Source: Bacillota bacterium
Lineage (GTDB): Bacteria > Bacillota > Clostridia > Oscillospirales > Acutalibacteraceae
NCBI GenBank assembly: GCA_023416955.1
Contig: JAEZGM010000031.1
Location: forward strand, 186,001 to 250,000
Length of the DNA: 64,000 bases
Direction: 5' to 3'
Below are positions 52,572-61,504 of this stretch, piece after piece. The first letter of the stretch is position 1. Each line of letters opens with the position of its first letter. Both the position numbers and the translations under genes were made by a program. The notes beneath the pieces were generated by a model, which was given only the letters and a program-made list of their open reading frames with translations, had not been told where the DNA came from and searched no databases.

Positions 52572-53290
52572 TGATCAATGCGGACGGAAAGTATTTCAAG
52601 GATTTAAATGATGAAGTGCGTACCGCAACAGAGAATACGATTACCATTCAGGGCTGTGACGGTCAGCGCTATATCGGTGCGGGCATGGGCGAAAAGCAGG
52701 TGACGATTCACGGCGTACCGGGTAACGACCTTGGCTGCTACCTAAACGGCGGTAAAATTACGGTAAACGGCAATGCGCAGGACGCGACAGGCGACACCAT
52801 GAATGACGGCGAAATTGTCATTCACGGTTCCAGCGGTGACGCAACCGGCTACGCGATGCGCGGAGGAAGAATCCTTGTGAAAGGAAACGCCGGGTACCGC
52901 GCGGGCATCCATATGAAAGCCTATAAAACCCAGCAGCCGCTGCTGATGATCGGCGGAGAAGCGGGCAGCTTTCTGGGCGAGTACCAGGCGGGCGGCACGA
53001 TCATAGTCCTGGGCCTGAACTCTGAGAAGAAAATTCCCGTTGGAAATATGTGCGGCACCGGCATGCACGGCGGCAAAGTTTACCTGCGCGGGGAAGCGCT
53101 TCCGCACGATCTGCCCAAACAGGTCGAGGCCAAAGTCGCTTCTGCGGAGGATATGGCCGCAATTGACGGCTATCTGAATGATTTTTGCGAAACCTTCGGC
53201 GTCAGCAAAGATGAGGTGCTTTCCAAGCAGTTTTTCGTTTTGACTCCGAATTCCAAAAATCCGTACAAATCGCTCTATACATTTAACTGA
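52568..53290 (+). CDS. glutamate synthase, GXGXG (GltB C-terminal) subunit
   Basis: The 240-residue protein forms the right-handed beta-helix of GltB domain 3, shown by the regularly spaced GxxxGxxxG repeats (YIGAGMGEKQ, CYLNGGKITVNGNAQD, MRGGRILVKGNAGY, GGTIIVLGLN). It is a structural linker that holds the synthase and glutaminase in position. It overlaps the flavoprotein gene by four bases and ends the five-gene operon. Confidence 0.94.
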   Translation: MMINADGKYFKDLNDEVRTATENTITIQGCDGQRYIGAGMGEKQVTIHGVPGNDLGCYLNGGKITVNGNAQDATGDTMNDGEIVIHGSSGDATGYAMRGGRILVKGNAGYRAGIHMKAYKTQQPLLMIGGEAGSFLGEYQAGGTIIVLGLNSEKKIPVGNMCGTGMHGGKVYLRGEALPHDLPKQVEAKVASAEDMAAIDGYLNDFCETFGVSKDEVLSKQFFVLTPNSKNPYKSLYTFN

Positions 53291-53299
53291 TACACATGA

Positions 53300-53328
53300 A
53301 AAAGGACGGTCGTCGGGCCGTCCTTTTT
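53300..53328. terminator. terminator of the glutamate synthase operon
   Basis: AAAAGGACGG pairs with CCGTCCTTTT, followed by TT. The A run on the left makes it usable for the convergent SDR gene as well. Confidence 0.85.
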
Positions 53329-53390
53329 TGACTGAAATAATTTGATGTGTTTTCAGTGTATTCTGTTTTGAACGGAATTCTCCGGCGGTT

Positions 53391-54398
53391 TTATCGTTTC
53401 AGCATACCCGAAAAATAGGCGGAAATGACCCGGTCGCACCATGCGTCAAATTCCGGGTCGGCCTTCTGGCATTCGGGGTGACTCAGTACATAATCGACGG
53501 AACGTTTTACGCCCTGGTCAAAACGTACCTGCGCGTGGAATCCGGGTACCAGCGTTTTGATCTTCGAATTGTCAAACACGACGGAATTCGCTTTGTCGCC
53601 CAGCAGGCTGCCAAGCAGTTCGGGATTAAACGCAGCCAGAAATTCGGAGGGAATATGAACCAGATGCGGCTCCGTTCCGATCGACTTGCCAATGGCGGCG
53701 TAGGCCGCGTTCCATGTAATGACCTCGTCGCTTGTAATATGCACCGCTTCCCCGATTGCGTGCGGGTTGTCCATCAATCCGACAAACGCTTTGGCAAAGT
53801 CGGTATTGTGCGTGAAGGTCCAAAGGGAAAGCCCGTCACCGTGTACAATGACCGGTTTGCCGCTGCGAATGCGTTCCAGTACCTGCCAACTGCCGCCTTT
53901 TCCGTGAATTGCCACAGGAACGCCGGTTTCACCGTAGGTGTGGCTCGGCCGCACAATCGTAACCGGAAAAGTCCCCGTGCGGTATGCTTTCATTAAAATT
54001 TCTTCGCAGGCAATTTTATCCCGTGAATACCGCCAATAAGGATTGCAAAGCGGCGTGCTTTCCGTAATGCGGAAATTCGCTGCCGGTTTTTGGTAAGCGG
54101 AAGCGGAACTGATAAAAATGTATTGCCCGGTTTTGCCGGAGAAGAGCCGGATGTCGCGTTCCGCTTGCTCGGGAGTGAACGCGATAAAGTCGGCGACTAC
54201 ATCGAAAGTCCTGTCGCCAAGTGCTCCCAGAACCGCTTCTTCGTCGGAAATATCCGCATTCAGCAGTTCCGCGCCCTGCGGCAGCCGCTCGGGGTGATTC
54301 CCCCGGTTCAAAAGTGTGACTTCAATGCCGTTTTGTATGGCCAGAGCCGATACGGCGGAGCTGATGGTGCCCGTTCCGCCGATAAATAAAGCTTTCAT
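53391..54398 (-). CDS. NAD-dependent epimerase/dehydratase (extended SDR)
   Basis: The 335-residue Rossmann protein starts with MKALFIGGTGTISSAV, the nucleotide-binding glycine motif. ISSASAY (Ser) and YSRDK (Tyr and Lys) supply the SDR catalytic triad, and TIVRPSHTYGE is the usual substrate-side block. Substrate unknown; the N-terminal pattern resembles the isoflavone-reductase-like/CSP41-like branch of sugar-nucleotide enzymes. AAAAGGAGC lies upstream of the ATG. It stands alone, divergent from the CrtO-like gene. Confidence 0.88.
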   Translation of the reverse strand: MKALFIGGTGTISSAVSALAIQNGIEVTLLNRGNHPERLPQGAELLNADISDEEAVLGALGDRTFDVVADFIAFTPEQAERDIRLFSGKTGQYIFISSASAYQKPAANFRITESTPLCNPYWRYSRDKIACEEILMKAYRTGTFPVTIVRPSHTYGETGVPVAIHGKGGSWQVLERIRSGKPVIVHGDGLSLWTFTHNTDFAKAFVGLMDNPHAIGEAVHITSDEVITWNAAYAAIGKSIGTEPHLVHIPSEFLAAFNPELLGSLLGDKANSVVFDNSKIKTLVPGFHAQVRFDQGVKRSVDYVLSHPECQKADPEFDAWCDRVISAYFSGMLKR

Positions 54399-54492
54399 CT
54401 TGCACGCTCCTTTTATTTGTATTATAATATATTAATATCTTAACATAATGATCAAATAATAACGATAGTTTTTTTCTAGGGAGTGATTGCGA

Positions 54493-55011
54493 ATGTTAAG
54501 AAATCAATCATTTATCGATATGTTTTTATGGAACTTAGTGATCGTTGCCTTATGGCACCTGATCGTTTTTTTCGCATGTTTAAAATTGCCGAGTGCAAAG
54601 TTTGACCCTGCGAAGGAACGCTATATGGCGAAGGATTGGGAGCGCGGCGGCCGCTGGTACAGGGAAAAGCTGAAGATTCAGCTTTGGAAGGACCGTGTCC
54701 CTCAGCACATCGGCAAAGACGGATTTTCAAAAGAACATCTTTCAGATCTTTCCGTCGACTATATTGACGATTTTATTTTAGAAACTTGCCGCGGCGAATG
54801 GATGCACAAGAAAAATTGTATTTGTGCGGTGGTGATTATACTGATCAATCCGGTCCTTGTAGGATTTGTGTTTTCTTTCTTGATCCTTTTGGGGAATCTT
54901 CCCTTTGCTATAATTCAGCGTTATAATCGCTTCCGTCTTCAGGTTCTGCGCAAAAAGCGCAATCGCGATACGCACGGTGACCGGGTTGGCCAGACCGTTA
55001 CTGCATATTAA
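54493..55011 (+). CDS. CrtO-like membrane acyltransferase family protein
   Basis: 172 residues with two hydrophobic stretches (about 9-30 and 110-140). The middle has WYREKLKIQLWKDRVPQ, then GFSKEHL and ETCRGEWMHKKN, the pattern of the glycosyl-4,4'-diaponeurosporenoate acyltransferase (CrtO) family. In Staphylococcus that enzyme finishes staphyloxanthin; here no carotenoid genes are nearby, so the acceptor is probably different. The ATG at 54493 follows GGGAGTGA. Followed by a terminator. Confidence 0.72.
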   Translation: MLRNQSFIDMFLWNLVIVALWHLIVFFACLKLPSAKFDPAKERYMAKDWERGGRWYREKLKIQLWKDRVPQHIGKDGFSKEHLSDLSVDYIDDFILETCRGEWMHKKNCICAVVIILINPVLVGFVFSFLILLGNLPFAIIQRYNRFRLQVLRKKRNRDTHGDRVGQTVTAY

Positions 55012-55024
55012 AATACACAGTGTT

Positions 55025-55064
55025 AAAAAATCAGCTTTGCCAATTGGACGAAGCTGATTTTTTT
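55025..55064 (+). terminator. terminator after the CrtO-like gene
   Basis: AAAAAATCAGCTT pairs with AAGCTGATTTTTT around 13 bases, with a T run. The next gene starts 21 bases on, so it needs readthrough or an unrecognised promoter. Confidence 0.8.
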
Positions 55065-55085
55065 AAAATGTTGGGAGGATCAGGA

Positions 55086-56228
55086 ATGGGGAAAAAGCTT
55101 TTCGCGTCGCTGTTTTGCTTTGCAATGCTTTTATGGACAAGCCCCGCTTTCGCTTATGCCGACACCGCGCCGTACTTCACATTTCAGCTGGATGCCGTTA
55201 CCGCCGCGCCGGATGGACTGGTGAAGATAAAAATTAACGCAAACCAAATGCCCGACACCGCCGCGGGTTTCCGTATGAAAATAGATTATGACGACGAGTT
55301 GCTTACGTTCGTCCGAACGGAAACTTCCTCCCAAATAAAAACGGGTACGATGATGACGAACAGCGACAGCAACCCGATCGTAAGCGTGTACGTCTGCAAC
55401 GTGGACCAAAAGGCGGCGCCGACTCTGTCCGGCAATATAATTTCGTTTGTGTTCCGGGTGCGCAGTGATGTGCCGAAGAAGCAGACGGCAATCGGCGTGC
55501 ACATTGATCAGGTTTGCAATTTTGAGGCGAAACAGCTGAACCTGAACTATGATGACGACCTTACGCTGAATATTGACCCCGGGCTGACAGCGCCTTCGAC
55601 GGCGTATTTGACATCGCTCGTGCCGCTGACGGGGCGACTTACGCCCGAATTTTCCGCCGATGTGCTGGAATATGAAATGACTGTACCGGAAGATGTGAAA
55701 ACAGTGGAATTTGAGGCTGCCGCGGGCAGCGGTGGAAGCGTGAAAATTAACCGCAAGACACTTGGAAAAGCAGGCAGTGATACGGCAATTCTAATCACTG
55801 TGACTTCAGCGGATAAAAAATCGAAAACGCAGTATGCGGTGACTGTTCACCGTCAGGAAGCGCAAGAGGATACGGTTACCGGCACCGATTCCGCTGAAAC
55901 CGGCACCAAAACCACGACGGCGGGTGCGGTAAAATCCACGGCCCAATCGGGCAAAGGGGGAAACAGCGCTGCCGCAGGCGACGGAGCAACAAAAAGTATT
56001 TCCGCTTCGGCGGGAGGCGCAGTCGTACCGGAACATCAAATTACACCACAGGCAGCACCGGCTTTCGCACCGTCGAATGCGGCGGTGAGCGGCAATCGCA
56101 ATGTCTATATTGTGGGCAATCAGATGCCCGGTTATGTAGTAGTTCTGCTGGCGGCTGTTGCGCTGGTTCAACTTGGCGCTATTTTTGCACCGTGGCTGAA
56201 TAATGCGCACCCTAAAAAGAAAGAATAG
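55086..56228 (+). CDS. secreted cohesin-domain protein with cadherin-like domain and C-terminal membrane anchor
   Basis: About 380 residues. Signal peptide (about 1-24, ending AFAYA); a cohesin-type beta-sandwich (about 28-160: VKIKINANQMPDTAAGFRMK, YDDELLTFV, SGNIISFVFRVR); a cadherin-like/Ig domain (about 170-265: LTSLVPLTGRLTPEFSADVL, YAVTVHR); a Gly/Ala/Thr-rich linker; and a C-terminal transmembrane helix (about 350-370) with a KKKE tail. It would be displayed on the cell surface. No dockerin protein is seen in the window. GGGAGG lies seven bases before the ATG. Confidence 0.8.
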   Translation: MGKKLFASLFCFAMLLWTSPAFAYADTAPYFTFQLDAVTAAPDGLVKIKINANQMPDTAAGFRMKIDYDDELLTFVRTETSSQIKTGTMMTNSDSNPIVSVYVCNVDQKAAPTLSGNIISFVFRVRSDVPKKQTAIGVHIDQVCNFEAKQLNLNYDDDLTLNIDPGLTAPSTAYLTSLVPLTGRLTPEFSADVLEYEMTVPEDVKTVEFEAAAGSGGSVKINRKTLGKAGSDTAILITVTSADKKSKTQYAVTVHRQEAQEDTVTGTDSAETGTKTTTAGAVKSTAQSGKGGNSAAAGDGATKSISASAGGAVVPEHQITPQAAPAFAPSNAAVSGNRNVYIVGNQMPGYVVVLLAAVALVQLGAIFAPWLNNAHPKKKE

Positions 56229-56447
56229 TAATGTTCCAATCCGCTGCTCGAATTCAAAAAGAATTGTCTGAGATTGTGTGGATAGAGACAGGGTGTACCA
56301 AATAAAAAATCTTGCTATTTTAGTAAATTGTCGAAAAAACCAGGATGTAAATAGCTTATTAGAATAAAAAATTATTTAATATTCACTAAATTACAAAGAT
56401 TTATATATACATTATGTAGGAATAACTAAGATTTCTTCAATATCCTC

Positions 56448-56555
56448 TTGCAACTCTTTGTGCAATATGCTATTATAATGCCAGATCATGAAAACGTTAC
56501 CGATAAGGTTTCCGATAACGATACCAAAGGAATTTTGGATGAGGGAACGTTTTCA
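56448..56555 (+). promoter_or_regulatory. promoter and LacI-type operators of the maltodextrin operon
   Basis: TTGCAA (56448-56453), 17 bases, then an extended -10 TGCTATTAT (56468-56476). Right after the expected start lies TGAAAACGTT (56489-56498), and 47 bases later its inverse complement AACGTTTTCA (56546-56555); between them CCGATAA occurs twice (56500 and 56513). Both outer sites look like LacI/CcpA half-palindromes and could be bridged by the regulator encoded at 61505. The region 56229-56447 is AT-rich with nothing recognised. Confidence 0.6.
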
Positions 56556-56590
56556 ATATGAGATCCGAATATTGGAAAGAAGGAAGCAGT

Positions 56591-57985
56591 ATGAAAAGGT
56601 TAAAAAGTTTCTTGGCATTTACTTTGGCGGCAACTATGGTGGCCAGTCTTGCCGGTTGCAGCGGCAATTCCGCGACTTCTTCCGCAGCGGCGTCGTCCGG
56701 AGAAGCATCTTCCGCGGCAGCGTCTTCCACGGCTCCGACTTCAGGCGGAGAAATTTACTACCTGAATTTCAAGCCGGAAATTGCTGACGTTTACAAGAAA
56801 ATCGGCGACGAATATAAGGCTGAAACGGGCGTTACGCTTAAAGTCGTTACAGCCGCTTCCGGTACTTACGAGCAAACACTGAAATCCGAAATCGCAAAGT
56901 CGGATGCTCCGGTTCTGTTCCAGATCAACGGGCCGAAAGGTTACGCCACATGGAAGGACTATTGCGCTGACCTGAAAGACACCGAAATTTATAAACACCT
57001 GACCGATAAGACCATGGCTGTCACCGACGGTGACGGCGTTTACGGCATTCCGTATGTTGTGGAAGGTTACGGCATTATTTACAATGATGCGGTTATGACA
57101 AAGTATTTTGCCACAAGCGGCGCGAAGGCCACTTCCATGAAAGACATCAACAACTTTGCAAAGTTCAAAGAGGTTGTTGAAGATATGACCGCTAAAAAGT
57201 CACAGCTCGGCATCAAGGGCGTGTTCTCCTCCACTTCGCTGAAACCCGGTGAAGACTGGCGCTGGCAGACTCACCTTGCAAATATTCCGATTAACGCTGA
57301 ATTCAAAGATAACAAGATCGATCTGAAGAGCGATGCGACAAAGGAAATTAAATTCCAGTACGCCGACAACTTCAAAAATATTTTCGACCTCTATCTGAAC
57401 AACTCCGTTACCAGCCCGAAGCAGCTCGGCAGCAAGAGCGTTGACGATTCCATGGCGGAATTTGCGCTCGGCCAGTCCGCAATGGTACAGAACGGCAACT
57501 GGGCATGGGGTCAGATTTCCGGTGTTGACGGCAACGTTGTGAAAGAAAGCGACGTTAAGTTCCTGCCGATTTACACAGGCCTGAAGGATGAAGAGAAACA
57601 GTCCATTGCCGTTGGTACGGAAAACTTCTTCGCAATCAATAAGAAAGCTCCCGCCGATCAGCAGAAACTGGCTGCCGACTTCATCTACTGGCTGTACAGC
57701 AGCGAAAAGGGTAAGGCTTTCGTTACGAACGACCTGAAATTCATTGCTCCGTTCGACACATTCAAAGACAACGAAAAGCCTTCCGATCCACTTGCAAAGG
57801 AAGTACTTCGCTATATGAGCGATTCCAGCCTGACAAATGTTCCGTGGAACTTCACCGTATTCCCGAGCCAAACTTTTAAGGATAATTTCGGTGCGGCGCT
57901 GCTCCAGTACGCACAGGGCACCAAACAGTGGAATGACGTGAAGACTCTTGTTGTAAATCAGTGGAAAGCAGAAAGCAATAAATAA
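56591..57985 (+). CDS. CUT1 sugar-binding lipoprotein, probably maltodextrin
   Basis: About 464 residues with a lipobox (LAGC at about residue 23), a Ser/Ala-rich linker and a MalE-like mature part (FALGQSAMVQNGNWAWGQIS near the middle is characteristic of family 1 binding proteins). The ATG at 56591 follows AAGAAGGAAG; the frame upstream is not conserved-looking. The operon also holds two permeases, 4-alpha-glucanotransferase and a LacI regulator, so maltodextrins are the likely ligand. Confidence 0.92.
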   Translation: MKRLKSFLAFTLAATMVASLAGCSGNSATSSAAASSGEASSAAASSTAPTSGGEIYYLNFKPEIADVYKKIGDEYKAETGVTLKVVTAASGTYEQTLKSEIAKSDAPVLFQINGPKGYATWKDYCADLKDTEIYKHLTDKTMAVTDGDGVYGIPYVVEGYGIIYNDAVMTKYFATSGAKATSMKDINNFAKFKEVVEDMTAKKSQLGIKGVFSSTSLKPGEDWRWQTHLANIPINAEFKDNKIDLKSDATKEIKFQYADNFKNIFDLYLNNSVTSPKQLGSKSVDDSMAEFALGQSAMVQNGNWAWGQISGVDGNVVKESDVKFLPIYTGLKDEEKQSIAVGTENFFAINKKAPADQQKLAADFIYWLYSSEKGKAFVTNDLKFIAPFDTFKDNEKPSDPLAKEVLRYMSDSSLTNVPWNFTVFPSQTFKDNFGAALLQYAQGTKQWNDVKTLVVNQWKAESNK

Positions 57986-58000
57986 ATTGAATGATACTAC

Positions 58001-58080
58001 GGCCTCGCTTATGAGGCCCAGTTGATTTGAACAGCGTAAAATAGTGAGTGCAGTTTGAAAGACTCACTCACTATTTTTTA
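58001..58080 (+). terminator. hairpin and terminator inside the maltodextrin operon
   Basis: A GGCCTC/GAGGCC hairpin (58001-58018) is followed by AATAGTGAGT pairing with ACTCACTATT (58040-58075) and TTTTTA. It lies between the binding protein and permeases and probably limits readthrough so that the binding protein is more abundant. Confidence 0.75.
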
Positions 58081-58103
58081 ATGAGAGTAGGGGGAATACC
58101 GAT

Positions 58104-58949
58104 ATGCAAAAAACGCTGAAAAAGTACGCCGCATTTTTTACTTTGCCCACGGTGCTCGCGTTTGCCATCGCATTTTTAATCCCGTTTATTTTAGGGATTT
58201 ACCTTTCGTTCACTTCGTTTACCACAGTGAACGACGCGCATTGGGTAGGCTTCAGCAATTATGTGCGTGCGTTTACGGAAGATCACGATTTTTTAAACGC
58301 ACTGGGCTTCACTGTAAAGTTTACTGTGGTTTCCGTTGTGATGATCAACGTGATTGCATTTATGCTCGCCCTGCTGCTCACCCGAAAAATTCGCGGCACG
58401 AACGTTTTCCGCACCATATTTTTCATGCCGAACCTGATCGGCGGTATTGTGCTGGGTTATATCTGGCAGCTGATCTTTAACGGGATTCTCTATAATTTCG
58501 GAGTAGATCTTACTTTCAGCGCCACGTACGGTTTCTGGGGCCTGGTCATTCTGATGAACTGGCAAATGGTCGGCTATATGATGATTATTTACATAGCCGG
58601 GATTCAGAATATTCCGCCGGAACTTATTGAAGCCGCTGAAATAGACGGAGCGACGCCGTGGCAGGTTTTGACAAATGTAAAAATTCCCATGGTAATGCCA
58701 TCCGTTACCATTTGTACATTTTTAACGCTGACAAACTCCTTTAAGCTCTTTGATCAGAACCTTGCGCTGACCGCCGGTGCTCCCGGAAAGGAATCCGCCA
58801 TGCTTGCTCTGGATATTTACAACACGTTCTATGGACGTACTGGGTTTGAAGGCGTAGGTCAGGCTAAAGCTGTGGTATTCTTTGTTGTGGTTGCGCTGAT
58901 TGCGCTGATTCAGCTCCGTGCCACCAGAAGCAAGGAGGTTGAGAACTGA
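58104..58949 (+). CDS. CUT1 sugar ABC transporter permease (MalF type)
   Basis: The 281-residue membrane subunit has six hydrophobic segments and the EAA loop EAAEIDGATPWQVLTNVKIP (about 190-208). GGGGG lies upstream of the ATG. Its stop codon overlaps the start of the next permease gene (TGATG). Confidence 0.93.
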   Translation: MQKTLKKYAAFFTLPTVLAFAIAFLIPFILGIYLSFTSFTTVNDAHWVGFSNYVRAFTEDHDFLNALGFTVKFTVVSVVMINVIAFMLALLLTRKIRGTNVFRTIFFMPNLIGGIVLGYIWQLIFNGILYNFGVDLTFSATYGFWGLVILMNWQMVGYMMIIYIAGIQNIPPELIEAAEIDGATPWQVLTNVKIPMVMPSVTICTFLTLTNSFKLFDQNLALTAGAPGKESAMLALDIYNTFYGRTGFEGVGQAKAVVFFVVVALIALIQLRATRSKEVEN

Positions 58950-59785
58950 TGAAAGCAGAAAAACGTTTCAGTGGGAATCTGATCTTCCTCTTACTGGTGA
59001 TTCTGTCCTGCATATTTCTGGCCCCGATTTTCCTCGTACTGATGAATTCTGTCAAGGGTAGATTTTCCATTTCAGACACGCCGTTTGAACTGCCTAGCAG
59101 TCAGACATTCGTCGGAATTAAGAACTATTTAACCGGCATTGAGAAAACCGGCTTCATCTCGGCGTTCGGGTACTCTCTCTTTATTACGGTTGGTTCCGTT
59201 GCGGTGATTGTACTCTTTACCGCTATGACCGCGTGGTATATTACAAGGGTGAAATCCTCTTATACCTCAACCCTGTATTACCTGTTTGTGTTTTCCATGA
59301 TTGTTCCGTTCCAAATGGTCATGTTCACGATGTCCAAAATGGCCAATATGCTGCATCTGGATAACGCAGTCGGTATTTTGTTCATTTACCTCGGCTTTGG
59401 CGCGGGCCTTTCCGTGTTCATGTTCAGCGGTTTCGTAAAGAGCATTCCTTTGGAAATTGAGGAAGCGGCGACCATTGACGGCTGCAGCCCCATTCAGACT
59501 TTCTTTAAAGTCGTATTTCCAATTTTAAAGCCTACCGCGATTACCGTTGCAATTTTAAATACTATGTGGGTTTGGAACGACTATCTGCTGCCGAATCTTG
59601 TCATCGGCAGCAAATACAGAACAATTCCGATTGCCGTGCAGTATCTGCAGGGCGGCTATGGCAGCCGCGACATGGGTGCTATGATGGCAATGCTTGTCCT
59701 TGCGATTGTACCCGTTGTCATTTTCTATTTGTCCTGCCAGAAATACATTATTAAAGGCGTTGTTGCCGGCGCTGTAAAAGGATAA
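58949..59785 (+). CDS. CUT1 sugar ABC transporter permease (MalG type)
   Basis: The 278-residue partner has six hydrophobic segments, the EAA loop EEAATIDGCSPIQTFFKVVF, and the typical C-terminal YIIKGVVAGAVKG end. It is translationally coupled to the MalF-type gene. As with the other CUT1 importers here, no dedicated ATPase gene is present. Confidence 0.94.
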   Translation: MKAEKRFSGNLIFLLLVILSCIFLAPIFLVLMNSVKGRFSISDTPFELPSSQTFVGIKNYLTGIEKTGFISAFGYSLFITVGSVAVIVLFTAMTAWYITRVKSSYTSTLYYLFVFSMIVPFQMVMFTMSKMANMLHLDNAVGILFIYLGFGAGLSVFMFSGFVKSIPLEIEEAATIDGCSPIQTFFKVVFPILKPTAITVAILNTMWVWNDYLLPNLVIGSKYRTIPIAVQYLQGGYGSRDMGAMMAMLVLAIVPVVIFYLSCQKYIIKGVVAGAVKG

Positions 59786-59846
59786 CGACGTTGTACCGAA
59801 ACCATTACAGATTCAGCATTACATAGAAACACGATGAGGGAAAGAA

Positions 59847-61340
59847 GTGAGGACAATGCGGGAAAGCGGGATACTGATGCCCATTTTCAGCCTGCCGTCC
59901 CAATATGGGATTGGGAGTTTATCCAAAGAGGCCTATTTGTTTGTAGACAACTTGAAGCAGGCGGGGCAGAAGTACTGGCAGATTCTGCCTTTGGGGCCCA
60001 CAGGATACGGGGATTCCCCCTATCAGCCCTTTTCAGCTTTTGCTGGGAACCCTTACTTTATCGATTTAGAAAGTCTGGTGCAGGAAGGGCTTTTGACGGA
60101 CGCGGAGTGCAAGGCGGTCGATTTCGGGGATGATCCGCGCTCCATTGATTATGAAAAGCTATATCTGGGACGCTTTCAGCTTTTGAGAAAAGCTTATGAC
60201 AGAAGCAACATCGGTGAAAAGAAGGACTTTCGGCGATACAAAAAGGCCAATTCGGCTTGGCTGGAAGATTACGCGCTTTATATGGCGGTCAAAAAGACCT
60301 TCGGTGAAATCAGCTGGAACCTATGGGACGAGGATATCCGCCTGCGCCGGCCGGATGCGCTGCAGCGCTACCGCAAAGAGTTGCGCGGCGAAATTGGATT
60401 TTATGAATTTCAGCAGTACACTTTTTCAAAACAATGGCAAAAGCTGAAAACGTACGCAAATAAAAAAGGAATTCGATTCATCGGCGATATTCCGATTTAT
60501 GTTGCGTTCGACAGCGCCGACACATGGTCCCACCCGGAACTGTTTCAGTTTGACGAGCGAAACAACCCGGTTGCCGTGTCCGGCTGCCCGCCGGATGCGT
60601 TCTCGCCGACAGGTCAGCTTTGGGGCAATCCGCTGTATAACTGGCCGTACCATAAAAAAACGGAATACGCGTGGTGGGTGCAGCGCATGGCCTATTGTTT
60701 TCAGCTGTATGATGTTGTGCGTATCGACCACTTCCGCGGATTCGACGAATACTACTCCATACCGTTCGGCCACCCTACGGCGGAACACGGTCAGTGGAGG
60801 AAGGGCCCGGGTATCAGCCTGTTTCGTCAAATCAACAGTCAGCTCGGGAATGTGGATATCATCGCGGAGGATTTGGGGTATGTGACTGACAGCGTGCGCC
60901 GGCTCGTCAGAAAAGCCGGCTACCCCGGCATGAAGGTGTTGGAATTTGCGTTTGATTCCCGGGAAGAAAGCGACTATATGCCTCATAATTATAATGAAGA
61001 CTGTGTCGTATACACCGGCACGCATGACAATGATACCCTGCAGGGCTGGTATGAAGTCATCCCGGATGCAGACCGGCAGCTTTGCGTCGAATACATCGGC
61101 AACGAAAAAACGGATCCTGCCGATATTCACTGGGACTTTGTCCGCCTGGCGCTAAGCAGTGTGGCAAGCCTTGCGGTCATTCCGGTACAGGATTATCTCG
61201 GACTTGGCTCAGAAGCCAGAATCAACACGCCGTCCACCTTGGGGAACAACTGGAAATGGCGCCTTCTTGACGGTGAATTGACGGATGAACTGCTTGGAAA
61301 AATCAAGAGAATGAATACGCTGTACGGCAGAAACAAATAA
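59847..61340 (+). CDS. malQ: 4-alpha-glucanotransferase (amylomaltase, GH77)
   Basis: 497 residues, the normal bacterial MalQ length. RESGILMPIFSLPSQYGIG opens the barrel; DVVRIDHFRGFDEYYSIP (about 289-306) holds the nucleophile Asp, IIAEDLGYV the acid/base Glu and GTHDNDT the transition-state Asp. It disproportionates imported maltodextrins in the cytoplasm. A GTG at 59847 lies six bases after GAGGG; an ATG nine bases on is possible. Confidence 0.96.
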   Translation: MRTMRESGILMPIFSLPSQYGIGSLSKEAYLFVDNLKQAGQKYWQILPLGPTGYGDSPYQPFSAFAGNPYFIDLESLVQEGLLTDAECKAVDFGDDPRSIDYEKLYLGRFQLLRKAYDRSNIGEKKDFRRYKKANSAWLEDYALYMAVKKTFGEISWNLWDEDIRLRRPDALQRYRKELRGEIGFYEFQQYTFSKQWQKLKTYANKKGIRFIGDIPIYVAFDSADTWSHPELFQFDERNNPVAVSGCPPDAFSPTGQLWGNPLYNWPYHKKTEYAWWVQRMAYCFQLYDVVRIDHFRGFDEYYSIPFGHPTAEHGQWRKGPGISLFRQINSQLGNVDIIAEDLGYVTDSVRRLVRKAGYPGMKVLEFAFDSREESDYMPHNYNEDCVVYTGTHDNDTLQGWYEVIPDADRQLCVEYIGNEKTDPADIHWDFVRLALSSVASLAVIPVQDYLGLGSEARINTPSTLGNNWKWRLLDGELTDELLGKIKRMNTLYGRNK

Positions 61341-61504
61341 GGTTTTGCCTTATGTTACAGAAAAGTTGACTGAATTTTGATGGGGAAGCGGTTTAGTAAT
61401 TGGATTTGGCTTGCTTTTTTTAAATTTTATGTTATATTTACTGTTATATTGTAATTATACTGCTTGAATGCCTGCGTAGCTCTGGGGCGGGTAAAGGAGA
61501 GGGC

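Noticed and set aside
56488..56787. 99-codon frame over the maltodextrin operators
   Set aside because: It starts on the operator sequence, lacks a ribosome site and overlaps the binding-protein gene out of frame.
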